From JACRLV01 sp045863555 (GTDB taxonomy: Bacteria; Planctomycetota; Phycisphaerae; UBA1845; Fen-1342), in the NCBI GenBank assembly GCA_045863555.1, contig BTUU01000024.1:5543-69542 (forward strand): 64,000 nucleotides of DNA, in the 5' to 3' direction. Shown here piece after piece: positions 36,369-45,947 of the stretch. Numbering within the stretch: position 1 is the first letter of the stretch; every line of letters begins with the position of its first letter. The position numbers were made by a program, and so were the translations under genes. The notes below the pieces were generated by a model. That model was not told where the DNA came from, did no database searches, and worked only from the letters and a program-made list of their open reading frames with translations.

Positions 36369-38711
36369 ATGGTCGCTTCCCTTTGCCGCCGTAGCGGAAT
36401 GCTGGTTGTTCTGGGGCTCACCGCGGGAACGGCCAACGCCGACGTCTCCATTTCCAAGCACGTTCCTCCTCCGAATTCCCGGGGCACGAGCCTCGGGGGA
36501 AGCGCCGCCGTCTCGGGTGAACTGGCAGTGGTCGGCGCTCCGAACGCGGCCGGCGCCGTGACGAATTCGGGTGCAGCGTATGTGTTCGCGAAGGTCGGGG
36601 AAGTCTGGTCGCAGATTGCGATGCTGACCGCTCCGGACGGCGCGGGGGGCGATCTTTTTGGGCGCTCCGTGGCGTTGAGCGGGGATTGGCTGGCGGTCGG
36701 CGCGCCGGAGGACGATGCGCCGTCGAACTCCGGCTCGGTACACCTATTCCGCAACGCCGGCGGCAACTGGCAGTATCACAGCAAGCTGACGGCGCCCGAC
36801 GCGGCGACGAACGACCTGTTCGGCACGAGCGTTGCGCTGGAAGGCGGCTGGCTGCTGGTCGGCGCGCCGAACGACGACACCGGCGCGTTCAATGCCGGCG
36901 CGGTGTACGCGTTTGCGTACGACGAGTCGAGCGGCGCGTGGATGTTCTCCGGGCAGATCACGCCGGGCCTGGCGGGCGATTTCTTCGGTATCTCGCTGGC
37001 GCTGCGCGGCGGAATTGCGGCGATCGGCGCGACCGGAGACGACGGCCGGGCGCTGAACGCCGGCGCCGCGTATGCGTACCGGCTGGATAACGATGCCTGG
37101 GTCCAGGAGGGAGTGCTGCGCGGCTCCGACTCGGGGGCGAGCGACGAATTCGGGGCTTCGGTCGCAGTCGGTCAAGACTGGATCGTCGTCGGTGCGCCGC
37201 GGGATAACGAAGGTCTCCACGTCGACGCGGGGGCGGCGTTCTTCTTCCATTTTGACGGCGCAACCTGGTCCGAGGCGTTCAAGTACATCTCCGCGGACGC
37301 GAGCGCCAGCGATTTCCTGGGCCGCAGCGTCACGATCGACGGCGATGTCGCGGCCGTCGGGAGCCCCGCGGAAGACAGCACGGGGACGAATGCGGGCGCT
37401 GTGTACGTCCTGCGGCGGGTGGACGGGCTGTGGGTCGCGGACCCGCAGCTCACCGCGCCGGACACGGCGGCGTTTGACGCATTCGGCACTGCCCTCGCGC
37501 TGGCGGGCGACGAGTTGTTCGTGGGCGCGACGGGCGACGACGACAGCGGCGACGGTGCCGGCGCGGTCTACGCGGCGACGTTCTCTCCGCCGAATCTGCC
37601 GCCGCAGTGCAGCGCGGGCGTGCTCTACGAGGCGGAGTGCGCGGGTGCGGCAACGCGAGTCGAACTGGATGGTTCGGGATCGATTGATCCGGACGGCGAC
37701 GGACTGCAATTCGAGTGGACGAGCGACTGCCCGGAGGCGAGCTTCGATGATCCGTCGAGTCCGCGCCCGGTGCTCACGCTTCAGGGCGGAAGCGCGCGGG
37801 AGTGCAATGTCACGCTGACGGTCAGCGACGGCGTGAACCCACCGGTTTCGTGCCAGGCCGGCGTTCGCGTCGCGGATACGACTGCGCCCGAACTGGCGGT
37901 CCCGGCGGATGTGGAGATCTTCGACGGGGAGGACGACGCGCCTGAGGCGCTGGGCAGCGCCGTCGCGACGGACTGCGATCCGGCCGTTCAGATCACCTTC
38001 GCGGACGAGGTCGATCCGTCGGAATGCGTGGCAGACGTGGTCCTCTCGAAGACGCGGAGAACCTGGACGGCGACGGACGCGTGCGGAAACTCGAGCTCGG
38101 GAACCCAGATCATCCGCCGGTCGCGTCGCGTTCTGCTGATGGATGTGATGCCGAACGCGTGTCCGAACGGCTTTGCCCTGGGGAGCGGCGGGCCGGTGAC
38201 GGTGACGCTGCTCGGCGAGGGGGATGTCGATCTCGCGGGCGTGGAAATCGCTAGTCTGCGCATCAGCCGCGCGGATTGCATGGGGTCAGCGCTCGCGCCG
38301 AGCCCGGCCGTGAAGGTCGGAGATCGCGGTTCGCCCATGTCTTCGGAGGCGTGCGCATGCCAGTCGTCGAAGCGAGACAAGATCAATGACCTGCAACTGA
38401 GTTTCGACGGGAAGGCGCTGGCGGCGACGCTGGCGCTCACCGGGATGGAGGGCTCGGTGACGGTCGCGGTGACGGGCATCCTGTATACGGAGGAATGTCC
38501 CGAAGGCGCCGCGTTTATCGCGCTCGACTGCCTGAACGTCACTCGCTCTGCGCCGGGCGGCCGGGGCGGATCTCCGCCGTCACCGCCTCCGCCATCGCCC
38601 GCGCCGGTCGTAGACCCTTGCGCGTCTGGTATGGTTCCGGGGCTGATGCTGACGGGGGCATTGCTGCTTTCCGCGAAGGGCCGTCGGCGGTGGCGTCGGG
38701 CGGCCCCGTGA
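36369..38711 (+). CDS. FG-GAP repeat surface protein with C-terminal membrane anchor
   Basis: 780 residues; ATG 36369 with GAGGAG six bases upstream. A signal peptide (1-24) is followed by about seven FG-GAP-like units of about 55 residues, each with DxFGxSVAL and VGAP: for example LFGRSVALSGDWLAVGAPED and EFGASVAVGQDWIVVGAPRD. These form an integrin-like propeller. Next come a PKD/cadherin-like segment (ELDGSGSIDPDGDGLQFEWT), further beta domains, a proline spacer (SPPSPPPPSPAP) and a C-terminal helix GMVPGLMLTGALLLSA with a basic end. The anchor resembles sorting tags of the PEP-CTERM type but without the PEP motif. Likely an adhesin or cell-envelope protein. Confidence 0.82.
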   Translation: MVASLCRRSGMLVVLGLTAGTANADVSISKHVPPPNSRGTSLGGSAAVSGELAVVGAPNAAGAVTNSGAAYVFAKVGEVWSQIAMLTAPDGAGGDLFGRSVALSGDWLAVGAPEDDAPSNSGSVHLFRNAGGNWQYHSKLTAPDAATNDLFGTSVALEGGWLLVGAPNDDTGAFNAGAVYAFAYDESSGAWMFSGQITPGLAGDFFGISLALRGGIAAIGATGDDGRALNAGAAYAYRLDNDAWVQEGVLRGSDSGASDEFGASVAVGQDWIVVGAPRDNEGLHVDAGAAFFFHFDGATWSEAFKYISADASASDFLGRSVTIDGDVAAVGSPAEDSTGTNAGAVYVLRRVDGLWVADPQLTAPDTAAFDAFGTALALAGDELFVGATGDDDSGDGAGAVYAATFSPPNLPPQCSAGVLYEAECAGAATRVELDGSGSIDPDGDGLQFEWTSDCPEASFDDPSSPRPVLTLQGGSARECNVTLTVSDGVNPPVSCQAGVRVADTTAPELAVPADVEIFDGEDDAPEALGSAVATDCDPAVQITFADEVDPSECVADVVLSKTRRTWTATDACGNSSSGTQIIRRSRRVLLMDVMPNACPNGFALGSGGPVTVTLLGEGDVDLAGVEIASLRISRADCMGSALAPSPAVKVGDRGSPMSSEACACQSSKRDKINDLQLSFDGKALAATLALTGMEGSVTVAVTGILYTEECPEGAAFIALDCLNVTRSAPGGRGGSPPSPPPPSPAPVVDPCASGMVPGLMLTGALLLSAKGRRRWRRAAP

Positions 38712-38746
38712 CGGCGAAGGCGTGGCCGCGAGGTGCACGGGCGTCC

Positions 38747-40195
38747 TCAGACCGGGGTTTTTTCTGATCTGCGGGCCTGCTTCGCCCATTTTCGAAGCAG
38801 CGGCCGTACCTCCCGGCGGAGGAATGCGCGGGTCTGCTGCGGGGCGAGTCCGACGTAACGCCGGGCGTCGAGGAGCTTCGACCAGCGAATCCCCTTGAAG
38901 GCGGAATCCGCCTTGAGTCGGTCGATGAGATCGTTGGCGCCCCCCTGCTGCTTGACGCGCTGGCCGGCGGCCTGGGCGTGCTCGCGGATTCGCTCGTGGA
39001 GCTGCTGGCGATCGCCGCCGGCTTTGACAGCCTCCATGAGGATGTCTTCGCTGGCGATGAAGGGGAGCTCGGATGCGATGCGGCCTGCGATCGTTGCGGG
39101 GTAGACGACGAGGCCGTTGCAGATGTTGTAGAGCAGGATCGCGAGGGCATCCGCAGTGAGGAAGGCCTCGGGGAAGACGAGGCGCTTGTTGCTGCTGTCG
39201 TCGAGGGTACGCTCGAACATCTGGGCGGCGTGGGTCATCAGCGGTGAGTTTGCGAGGCTCATCAGGTAGCGGGCGAGGCCGGTGGCGCGCTCGCAGAGCG
39301 CAGGGTTGCGCTTGTAGGGCATTGCGGAGCTGCCGACCTGTTTCTTTTCGAAGGGTTCCTCAATCTCCTTGAGCATCGCGAGCAGGCGGATGTCGTTGCA
39401 GATCTTGTGTACGCCCGAGGCCAGCGAGGCGAGGCTGGAGATGATCTCGGCGTCGACCTTGCGCGAGTAGGTCTGGCCGCAAACGGCGTAGCAGGCGTCG
39501 AAGCCGAGCTTGCGTGCGAATGCGGCTTCGAGACGGGCGACTTTCGATTCGCTGCCAAGTAGCTTCAGGAACGACGCCTGTGTGCCGGTCGCGCCGCGCA
39601 GACCACGACAACGGAGGCCGTCGGCGAGCGTGCGGAGCGCATGCAGGTCGGCCATGAGATCCTGAAGCCAGAGGGCGGCTCGCTTTCCGACGGTGGTGAG
39701 CTGGGCGGGCTGGAGGTGCGTGAATCCGAGCGTGGGCAGATTCGCGTATTTTTCGCAGAAATCCGCCAGAATCGACGCGGCGGCGACGAGGCGGCTGAAG
39801 ACCAGTTCGAGCGCATCGCGGGTGAGGATCAGGTCGGCGTTGTCGACGATGTCCATGCTCGTCGCGCCCAGGTGGATGATCCCGCGGGCGGCCGGGGCGG
39901 CGTCGCCGTACGCGTGGATGTGGGCCATGACGTCGTGGCGCGTTTCGCGTTCGTAGCGCGCGGCGGCGGCGAAATCGATGTCGTCGATCGCGGCGCGCAT
40001 CTGGCGGAGCTGCGACTCGGTGATCGGCAGGCCGAGGGAGCGCTGTGATTCGGCAAGGGCGAGCCAGATGCGGCGCCAGGCGGTGTGGCGGTTCTGGGGG
40101 CTCCAAAGTCGGACCATTTCGTCGGAGGCGTAGCGGCTGACGAGCGGGTGCTCGAAGCGGTCGTATTTGCCGGCGGCTTTCGATTTCTTGGCCAT
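38747..40195 (-). CDS. purB: Adenylosuccinate lyase
   Basis: 482 residues. It splits adenylosuccinate and SAICAR in purine synthesis. The fumarase/aspartase-superfamily signature GSSAMPYKRNP carries the catalytic serine loop. Also seen: RHDVMAHIHAYG with the active-site His, HLGATSMDIVDNADL, and GFTHLQPAQLTTVGKRAALW. Length and order match the eukaryote-like PurB subgroup. It is the last gene of the minus-strand series and converges on the FG-GAP protein gene, with 35 bases between stops. Confidence 0.95.
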   Translation of the reverse strand: MAKKSKAAGKYDRFEHPLVSRYASDEMVRLWSPQNRHTAWRRIWLALAESQRSLGLPITESQLRQMRAAIDDIDFAAAARYERETRHDVMAHIHAYGDAAPAARGIIHLGATSMDIVDNADLILTRDALELVFSRLVAAASILADFCEKYANLPTLGFTHLQPAQLTTVGKRAALWLQDLMADLHALRTLADGLRCRGLRGATGTQASFLKLLGSESKVARLEAAFARKLGFDACYAVCGQTYSRKVDAEIISSLASLASGVHKICNDIRLLAMLKEIEEPFEKKQVGSSAMPYKRNPALCERATGLARYLMSLANSPLMTHAAQMFERTLDDSSNKRLVFPEAFLTADALAILLYNICNGLVVYPATIAGRIASELPFIASEDILMEAVKAGGDRQQLHERIREHAQAAGQRVKQQGGANDLIDRLKADSAFKGIRWSKLLDARRYVGLAPQQTRAFLRREVRPLLRKWAKQARRSEKTPV

Positions 40196-40224
40196 GACGG
40201 TCCATTTGGTTGGCGGCCGCAGCG

Positions 40225-40313
40225 GGCGGCCCGCACTCTACTCAATCACCGCCCGAGGCGGCTGTGCGATATCACTCAAACACGGCCGGGGCCGGCTGTG
40301 CTGCATCACTCAA
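40225..40313. repeat. Three tandem copies of a 34-bp repeat
   Basis: Copies end at 40245, 40279 and 40313 with exact 34-base spacing. The shared core is CGGCTGTGCGATATCACTCAA (two copies; the first is degenerate at its left half). The last copy includes the stop codon of the Cys/Met enzyme (40306-40308), so the array looks like duplication outward from the gene end. Between copies lies the palindrome CGGCCGGGGCCG. Confidence 0.6.
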
Positions 40314-41481
40314 GGGCCTGGCGCAGGTCGGCGAGGATGTCGTCGACGGATTCCAGGCCGACGTGCAGGCGAATAAGCCATTCCGTCTTCGTCGGGTCAG
40401 TGTTGAAAAACGTCCCGCCGATGGCGAGGCTCTCGTGGCCGCCCCAGCTCACTCCCTGGCCGAACAGCTTCAGTCGATCAAGGAATCGAAATGTCGCCTC
40501 GCGGGTTTGCTCGCGCAGGACGACGCTGAACAGCCCCGCGTAGCCACGGCACTGTTTGGCGGCGATCGCGTGCTGCGGGTGGCTCGGGAGGCCCGGGTGA
40601 ATGACGCGGGCGACCTTCGGGTGCGATTCGAGCATCGTCGCCGCCGCGAGACCGGCCTTCTGATGATGCTGCATGCGCACCGCGAGCGTGCGGAGGCCGC
40701 GCATGATGAGCCAGGCCGCGAAGGGGTCGAGCGTTGCGCCGAGGAGCTCGGCTTCGTTCAGGACTTTGTCGCGCAGCGCGGCATCGCGACCGATGACCGT
40801 GCCCGCGACGACGTCCGAGTGGCCGTTGAGGTATTTCGTGACGCTGTGGACGACGAGGTCGATCCCGTAGTCGAGCGGGTTCATGAAGTACGGACTGGCC
40901 CAGGAATTGTCGAAGATGGTGACGATTCCACGGTCGCGGGCGGCGGCGGCGAGCGGCGCGATCTCGGGGCACTCGAAATAGCCGCTGGTCGGGCTTTCGA
41001 GATAGAGGATCTTCGTGTTGTCGCGGAAGGCGCCGACGAAGCCGTCATACGCGACGCCGTCGACGAAGGTCGTCTCGACGCCGAAGCGCTTCATCTGGCG
41101 GAGGTAAGTGCGCGTCGGGCCGTAGACATTGGCGACGCTGACGACGTGCGAGCCGGTCGAAACCACGGAGTTGATGGCGGCCGTGATCGCACCCATGCCG
41201 GAGCCGAACATGTGGCACCATCGGCCGCGTTCGAGCCGGGCGATCTTGGCTTCGAGAATTTCGGTCGTAGGGTTGCTGACTCGCGTGTAGTCGTGGTGCG
41301 GCGAGTCGGGCTTGCGGCGGCCGGCGAAGGCTTCTGCGTCGGGGTAGACGAAGGTCGAGGTCTGGAAGATCGGGGGCGCGGCAGCGCCTTCGCGGGCCGC
41401 GTAGTCGTCGCCGAGGTGCGTGGCAATGGTTTCGAAGCCGGCGTTTGGAACCGGGTCGGGATATTCGCGCTGGGGTTTCAT
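40306..41481 (-). CDS. Cys/Met-metabolism PLP enzyme (cystathionine gamma-synthase/lyase family)
   Basis: 391 residues, standard for the family. The PLP lysine is Lys216 in HSVTKYLNGHSDVVAG. Other marks are FQTSTFVYPDAEAF, YTRVSNPTTEILEAKIARLE, GSGMGAITAAINSVVSTGSH and FDNSWASPYFMNPLDYGIDL. Family members make or cleave cystathionine or homocysteine, or release methanethiol. Residues that separate these activities cannot be assigned by eye. It is 30 bases after the phosphatase gene on the same strand. Confidence 0.88.
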   Translation of the reverse strand: MKPQREYPDPVPNAGFETIATHLGDDYAAREGAAAPPIFQTSTFVYPDAEAFAGRRKPDSPHHDYTRVSNPTTEILEAKIARLERGRWCHMFGSGMGAITAAINSVVSTGSHVVSVANVYGPTRTYLRQMKRFGVETTFVDGVAYDGFVGAFRDNTKILYLESPTSGYFECPEIAPLAAAARDRGIVTIFDNSWASPYFMNPLDYGIDLVVHSVTKYLNGHSDVVAGTVIGRDAALRDKVLNEAELLGATLDPFAAWLIMRGLRTLAVRMQHHQKAGLAAATMLESHPKVARVIHPGLPSHPQHAIAAKQCRGYAGLFSVVLREQTREATFRFLDRLKLFGQGVSWGGHESLAIGGTFFNTDPTKTEWLIRLHVGLESVDDILADLRQALE

Positions 41482-41511
41482 GTCGTGAGTGTCCCTCGCA
41501 CGCCGGCCGGG

Positions 41512-42327
41512 TCAAGTCGCCCGGATCTGGCGGAGCAGCTCCGCGTGCGCCGATTTCGTACCCGCGAGCGTCGGCAATTCGCACGCATCGAAGGCCGCGA
41601 GGTCGATCGGGAAATGCGGCCGCCCGTCGGGATCGGTGACGACGCCGCCGGCTTCCTCGACGATGAGGGCCCCGGCTGCGATGTCCCAGAGTTTGCAGTT
41701 GTTCATAATGGTCGCGTCGATGCCGCCCGTGGCGATGTAGACCAGGTGGTGCGTCGCGGAACCGAGGCTGCGGACGACACAGCGGGTCAGTAAGGCCTGG
41801 ACGAAGGGTCCGCGGTCGGGTCGCCATGCGCTGGGGATGCCGACGAGGAGCTGTGGATTGCGGACGCTCTCGGCCGATGAACCGCAGTCAAGGCGGAGCG
41901 TGCCGGCCGTCGCCCCCCCGCCGGCGGCCGCTGAGTACATGACGTCGGCCATGGGATCGTAGATCGCCGCGGCGACGGGCCGGCCGGCGTGCATCGCGGC
42001 GACGGAGCACGAGAAGGTCGGCACGCCGCGGATGAAATTGCGGGTTCCGTCGATGGGGTCGATGACCCAGTAAATGGCGGAATCCGCGGAGGTCACAGCG
42101 GGGGACGGCTGGGCCACACCTTCCTCGCCGATGAAGCGGTCGAGCGGGCGGGCGGTGCGAATGTGCTCGACGACGGTGCGTTCCGCGGCGACGTCGACCT
42201 CCGTCACTTCGCTCGAGTCGGGCTTGAGCGTGACGGATTTGCGGCGGCCGAATGCGTCCCTGGCGAGCGCGCCGCCGGCGCGGGCGGCGGATTCGGCGCG
42301 AGCGCGGAGTGCCGCGTGGTCGATCAC
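41512..42327 (-). CDS. Inositol-monophosphatase family phosphatase
   Basis: 271 residues; GTG start in a GTGA overlap with yidC. Metal-site residues are visible: SSEVTEVDVAAE (Asp45), IGEEG (Glu68-Glu69), WVIDPIDGTRNFIRG (Asp90 and Asp93) and CKLWDIAAGALIVEEAGG (Asp near 218). These make the Mg-dependent phosphomonoesterase fold shared by inositol monophosphatase, CysQ (3'-phosphoadenosine 5'-phosphate phosphatase) and one type of histidinol-phosphatase. The exact substrate is open. A neighbouring sulfur amino-acid enzyme makes CysQ-like activity conceivable. Confidence 0.9.
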   Translation of the reverse strand: MIDHAALRARAESAARAGGALARDAFGRRKSVTLKPDSSEVTEVDVAAERTVVEHIRTARPLDRFIGEEGVAQPSPAVTSADSAIYWVIDPIDGTRNFIRGVPTFSCSVAAMHAGRPVAAAIYDPMADVMYSAAAGGGATAGTLRLDCGSSAESVRNPQLLVGIPSAWRPDRGPFVQALLTRCVVRSLGSATHHLVYIATGGIDATIMNNCKLWDIAAGALIVEEAGGVVTDPDGRPHFPIDLAAFDACELPTLAGTKSAHAELLRQIRAT

Positions 42328-44504
42328 TTTCGCCCGCCCTTGTCGTCCGCGCCGCCCCTGTCCTGTTTGCGGGACTTCTTCGCCTTCTCCTCGCGGGAGA
42401 TTTCGTCGGCCTTCTTCTGAAGCTCGGCGGCCTGCTCGGCCATCCGCTTAAAGAACTCGGCCATCCGGCCGGGCTTCTTCTTTTTGGGTTCATCGACGAT
42501 GCCGAGGCGTTCCTTGCGCTCCTTCTCCGCGTGGATCTGCTTGCGGACGATGAGCGACTCGACGATTCCGAAGACGTTGGTGAACATCCAGTAGAGCGCG
42601 AGTCCGGAGGGCTGATAGTAGAACATGATCGGGAACATGATGGCCATCATGTTGGCGATCATGGCCTGCTGCCGGATCTGGTCTTCGGCGGACATGCCCC
42701 CCGGGCCGGGGCCGGCGGCGGCGGCGGCGTCCTTCTTCGCCTGAAGAGAGGGCTTGGGCATGTACTTCTGCTGGAGCCACATGCTGACGCCCATGAGAAT
42801 CGGGAGGACGTTGAGCGACGAGATGTTCTGGAACGGCGCTCCGATCCAGGGAAGCCAGCCGAGGATGGGGATGGTGAAGCCCTCGCCGCCGAAGCGGATG
42901 AGGGCGTCGGGATTCGAGAGGTCGCGGATCCACCAGCCGTCGAACGGGGCGTGGCGGAGCTGGATGTTCGTGTTCAGGGCGGTCCAGAGGCCGATGAGGA
43001 TGGGCATCTGGATGAAGAGGGGGATCATGTTGACGAGCGGGGCCATCGGATTGACCCCCTCCTCGCTGTAGACCCGCATCTGCTCCTGCGCCAGCTTCTG
43101 CTTGTCGTTGGCGAACTCCGTCTTGATTTTCTGGAGCTTCGGCTGGATGCGGACCATGGCATCCTGGAGCTTGTACATCGACTTCTGCTGCATGACCGCG
43201 AGCGGGTGGAGCAGCGTGCGGACGATGATCACCAGGACGAGAATCGCGATTCCATAGTTGCGGACGACGAAGTAGATGGCATCCAGCGACCACACCATCA
43301 GCTCGGTCACCCACGCGAACTGGCAGGGACAGCAACTGGCATCGGCGGCGTGGGATTTGGAGTAGCCGATCTGCGTTTCATCGACGAACGCGGGGTTGAT
43401 GCGTCCCATTTCCTCCGTGCCCTTGGGGCCGGCATAGATTTCAAATGCGAGGTCGGTCCGCGCGCCCGGCTGAAGCGGCTGCCACGTCGTGAGCATGCGG
43501 CCGATCGTGTCGTCGTGGTGCGGCGCGGCGCTGTGGCTGGCGGGATCGGCGGTGAAGGCCCGGACGCGTTCGATGAAGTCGGGTTTGCCGCCCTGGACGA
43601 GACTGACGGGTCGAATGAAGACGCCGAAGTACTTGTTCACGCTCGCGAGCCACGCGAACCGCGAGTTCTCCTCGCTCGGAGGAATGTCGCGACCCTCACG
43701 GCCGGTCTTGGCGATCTCGCTGCGCTGGAAGATGCCCATCTTGAGCGAGCCGTCCGAGAGGCGGTCGGTGACGAGGAGGCGGCGGGTCGGGTAGTAGCGG
43801 CCCTCTTCCGGAAAGCCGACGGGGCCATCCTGCATCAATTGGACCGCCAGTTCCCTGCCCGAGAGGTTCTCGACGGAGACGCGCATCTGAATGAGCGGGG
43901 TGCCGTCGACGAGCTCGAAACGTTTGACGATCCGCAGGACGCCGCCGGGCGCGTCGGCCGATTGGAGTGTGGTCGAAAAGACGACGTGATGTGAGGACTT
44001 TTCGACGATTTCCCAGACGTGGCCGCTCAGCAGCCAGGGCTGTGAAACGTCGCGGAGAGCGATCTGATGGGTTGCGAATGACTCGACCAGGCCGGTCGGC
44101 GAGTTCACCGGGGTGACGATCGTGTGCGGCTCGTTGGTGTCGGCATCGGTTCGATAGCGCAGGCGGCCCTTGCCGTCGCGGCTGGTCAGCGCGATGCCGG
44201 CGACGGCTGCGCCGCGCGGCGTGAGTTCAATTCGAAGCGCGTCGCCCACCTCGCCGCCGAGAATGACGGACTCGGTGGACGCCCCGGCCGAAAACTGAAA
44301 CGCTGCCTGGGAGGCGACGGCGGAAGTTGCGGCCGGGCCGGGCTGGGAGGCGTCGGTGGCAGGCTGCTGCGCCGGCGAGGACGCCGGGACAGGCTGGGTG
44401 GCCGGCGTCTTGGGAAGCGGCCAGAGCGTGTTATAGACGTACTGGTAAGCCAGATAGACCGCGAGCGAGATCGCCAGGTAGAGAAACAGGCGGCGATTGT
44501 CCAT
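42324..44504 (-). CDS. yidC: Membrane protein insertase YidC
   Basis: 726 residues, longer than the usual 550. The N-terminal helix MDNRRLFLYLAISLAVYLAY is followed by a Pro/Ala/Gln-rich linker (35-70), then the periplasmic beta domain (about 75-390). The 60KD_IMP core follows, with GIAILVLVIIVRTLLHPLAV, the cytosolic hairpin MYKLQDAMVRIQPKLQKIKT, FIQMPILIGLWTALNT and YWMFTNVFGIVESL. It inserts membrane proteins with or without SecYEG. The C-terminal tail (about 70 residues, KKKKPGRMAEFFKRMAEQ and onward) is very basic and helical, which may help bind ribosomes. GAGG precedes ATG 44504. Confidence 0.94.
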   Translation of the reverse strand: MDNRRLFLYLAISLAVYLAYQYVYNTLWPLPKTPATQPVPASSPAQQPATDASQPGPAATSAVASQAAFQFSAGASTESVILGGEVGDALRIELTPRGAAVAGIALTSRDGKGRLRYRTDADTNEPHTIVTPVNSPTGLVESFATHQIALRDVSQPWLLSGHVWEIVEKSSHHVVFSTTLQSADAPGGVLRIVKRFELVDGTPLIQMRVSVENLSGRELAVQLMQDGPVGFPEEGRYYPTRRLLVTDRLSDGSLKMGIFQRSEIAKTGREGRDIPPSEENSRFAWLASVNKYFGVFIRPVSLVQGGKPDFIERVRAFTADPASHSAAPHHDDTIGRMLTTWQPLQPGARTDLAFEIYAGPKGTEEMGRINPAFVDETQIGYSKSHAADASCCPCQFAWVTELMVWSLDAIYFVVRNYGIAILVLVIIVRTLLHPLAVMQQKSMYKLQDAMVRIQPKLQKIKTEFANDKQKLAQEQMRVYSEEGVNPMAPLVNMIPLFIQMPILIGLWTALNTNIQLRHAPFDGWWIRDLSNPDALIRFGGEGFTIPILGWLPWIGAPFQNISSLNVLPILMGVSMWLQQKYMPKPSLQAKKDAAAAAGPGPGGMSAEDQIRQQAMIANMMAIMFPIMFYYQPSGLALYWMFTNVFGIVESLIVRKQIHAEKERKERLGIVDEPKKKKPGRMAEFFKRMAEQAAELQKKADEISREEKAKKSRKQDRGGADDKGGRK

Positions 44505-44691
44505 TTTTCCTCTGGGGCCGGTCTCGGATGGGGTGAGTGCGAGCCCGCGCCCGCCGCAGCGCCATACCCGGAGCGCCTCACCCGAACCGAGCGGGGCATT
44601 TTAGAGGGAGTGGGCCGGGGCGAAAAGCGCGCGTCGCAGCGAGGCTGGTGCGGACAATGACTGGTCGGAGGACCGGCGTGAAGACGGGGCG

Positions 44692-44997
44692 TCAGGCCTG
44701 GAGATCGAGGCCCCCGCCAGGCTTTGCGTCGTCGGGCGTATTCGGCGGCAGCTCGGTGTCGCCGGGCGGCGGACCGGCGTCGGCGCGGCCCTGGCTGCCG
44801 GAACCTTCGGCGTCCGGGTTGACGTCGCCGTCACGCTCCGCGCCCTCGATGACGTCCTGCATGTGCGTGGCGAAGCGGGATTCGGTGATGTGCTGGGCGG
44901 CAGCGGCGCGGTCCTTGTCGCGGGCTTCAGCGGTCTTCTGCTGCGCGGACTGCGCCTGGATTCCGGAGGCGAGCCAGTTGGGCGGGATACTCGACAC
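44692..44997 (-). CDS. Small acidic protein, function unknown
   Basis: 101 residues; GTG 44997 with AGGAA eight bases before it. The frame extends upstream only with arginine-rich chance sequence. The N-terminus SSIPPNWLASGIQAQSAQQ and a helical, charged middle (KTAEARDKDRAAAAQHITES) are followed by an acidic, Gly/Pro-rich tail, DAEGSGSQGRADAG and beyond. I recall short planctomycete proteins opening 'SSIPPN(L/W)LASG' near flagellar sigma factor genes but no function is known to me. It lies 61 bases after the FliA-type sigma gene, probably in its operon. Confidence 0.6.
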   Translation of the reverse strand: MSSIPPNWLASGIQAQSAQQKTAEARDKDRAAAAQHITESRFATHMQDVIEGAERDGDVNPDAEGSGSQGRADAGPPPGDTELPPNTPDDAKPGGGLDLQA

Positions 44998-45058
44998 TGC
45001 GGGAATTCCTGTCTGGGCCGTGCGACGACACGCGGTCGCCGGGGGCCGCCGGCGCGGT

Positions 45059-45907
45059 CTACGCGTGTACGTCCGTCGTCGCGAGCGCGGCGGTGCTTCG
45101 GAAACCAAGCTGCCTGCGGAGGCGTTCGATCAGCGCGGAGTGCATCTGGCTGACGCGCGACTCGCTGAGGTCGAGGGTTGCCCCGATTTCCTTCATTGTC
45201 ATCTGCTCATAGTAGTAGAGCATGAGAATGAGCCGCTCCGAGCGGTCGAGATCGGTCTTGAGCAACTGCCGGATGTCGGACTTCTGGGCCTCGAGGACGG
45301 GGTCGATGCTCTGCTCGTCGGGGACGACGTCGACCTCGGCGACGTCGCGGTTGGATTCGGAGTCGCCGAAGGACTGCGAAAGCGAGACGACGGAGACCGC
45401 GCTGGCGTCGCGGGCGAGCTTCTGAAATTCGTCGCGGGAGACGCCGAGGCGGGAAGCGAGTTCATCCTCATTCGGGGCCCGGCCGAGTTCGGCTTCGAGG
45501 GCGCGGGTGGCATCGGCGAGAAGGTGAGCGCGGTGGCGGACGAGGCGCGGGACCCAGTCCATGCTGCGGAGTTCGTCGAGGATCGCGCCGCGAATGCGGG
45601 GGGCGCAGTAGGTCTCGAATTTCACGCCGCGGTCGAGATCGAAGGCGTCGATGGCGTCCACCAGGCCGAAGACGCCGGCGCTCATGAGATCGTCGACGTC
45701 GACTTCGTCGGGCAGCTTCGCCCCGATGCGCTCGGCGGCGAAGCGGACGAGGGAGAGGTAGTGTTCGACGAGGCGGTTGCGGAGAATGCGATCGCCGCCC
45801 GCCTTGTATTCGCGCCAGGCCCCGGCCAGCGCGGCCTCATCGGAGAACCCGCGCGTCGTATGGACACGCGTCACGCGGCGGAGTCGTCCTCGAAAGCGAC
45901 CGGTCAT
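45059..45907 (-). CDS. fliA: FliA/WhiG-family sigma factor
   Basis: 282 residues. Region 2 is clear: HYLSLVRFAAERIGAKLPDE, VDDLMSAGVFGLVDAIDAFD, GVKFETYCAPRIRGAILDEL, RSMDWVPRLVRHRA, the diagnostic string of sigma-28. Region 3 (ELGRAPNEDELASRLGV) and region 4 helix-turn-helix (LDRSERLILMLYYYEQMTMK, EIGATLDLSESRVSQMHSAL) follow. Sigma-28 usually drives late flagellar, pilus or chemotaxis genes. No flagellar structural gene is in the window, though the secretin operon lies upstream. Start ATG 45907. Confidence 0.92.
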   Translation of the reverse strand: MTGRFRGRLRRVTRVHTTRGFSDEAALAGAWREYKAGGDRILRNRLVEHYLSLVRFAAERIGAKLPDEVDVDDLMSAGVFGLVDAIDAFDLDRGVKFETYCAPRIRGAILDELRSMDWVPRLVRHRAHLLADATRALEAELGRAPNEDELASRLGVSRDEFQKLARDASAVSVVSLSQSFGDSESNRDVAEVDVVPDEQSIDPVLEAQKSDIRQLLKTDLDRSERLILMLYYYEQMTMKEIGATLDLSESRVSQMHSALIERLRRQLGFRSTAALATTDVHA

Positions 45908-45947
45908 GTTTCACCCTCGACTTCACTCATTACCGGCGGGAGCCGGA

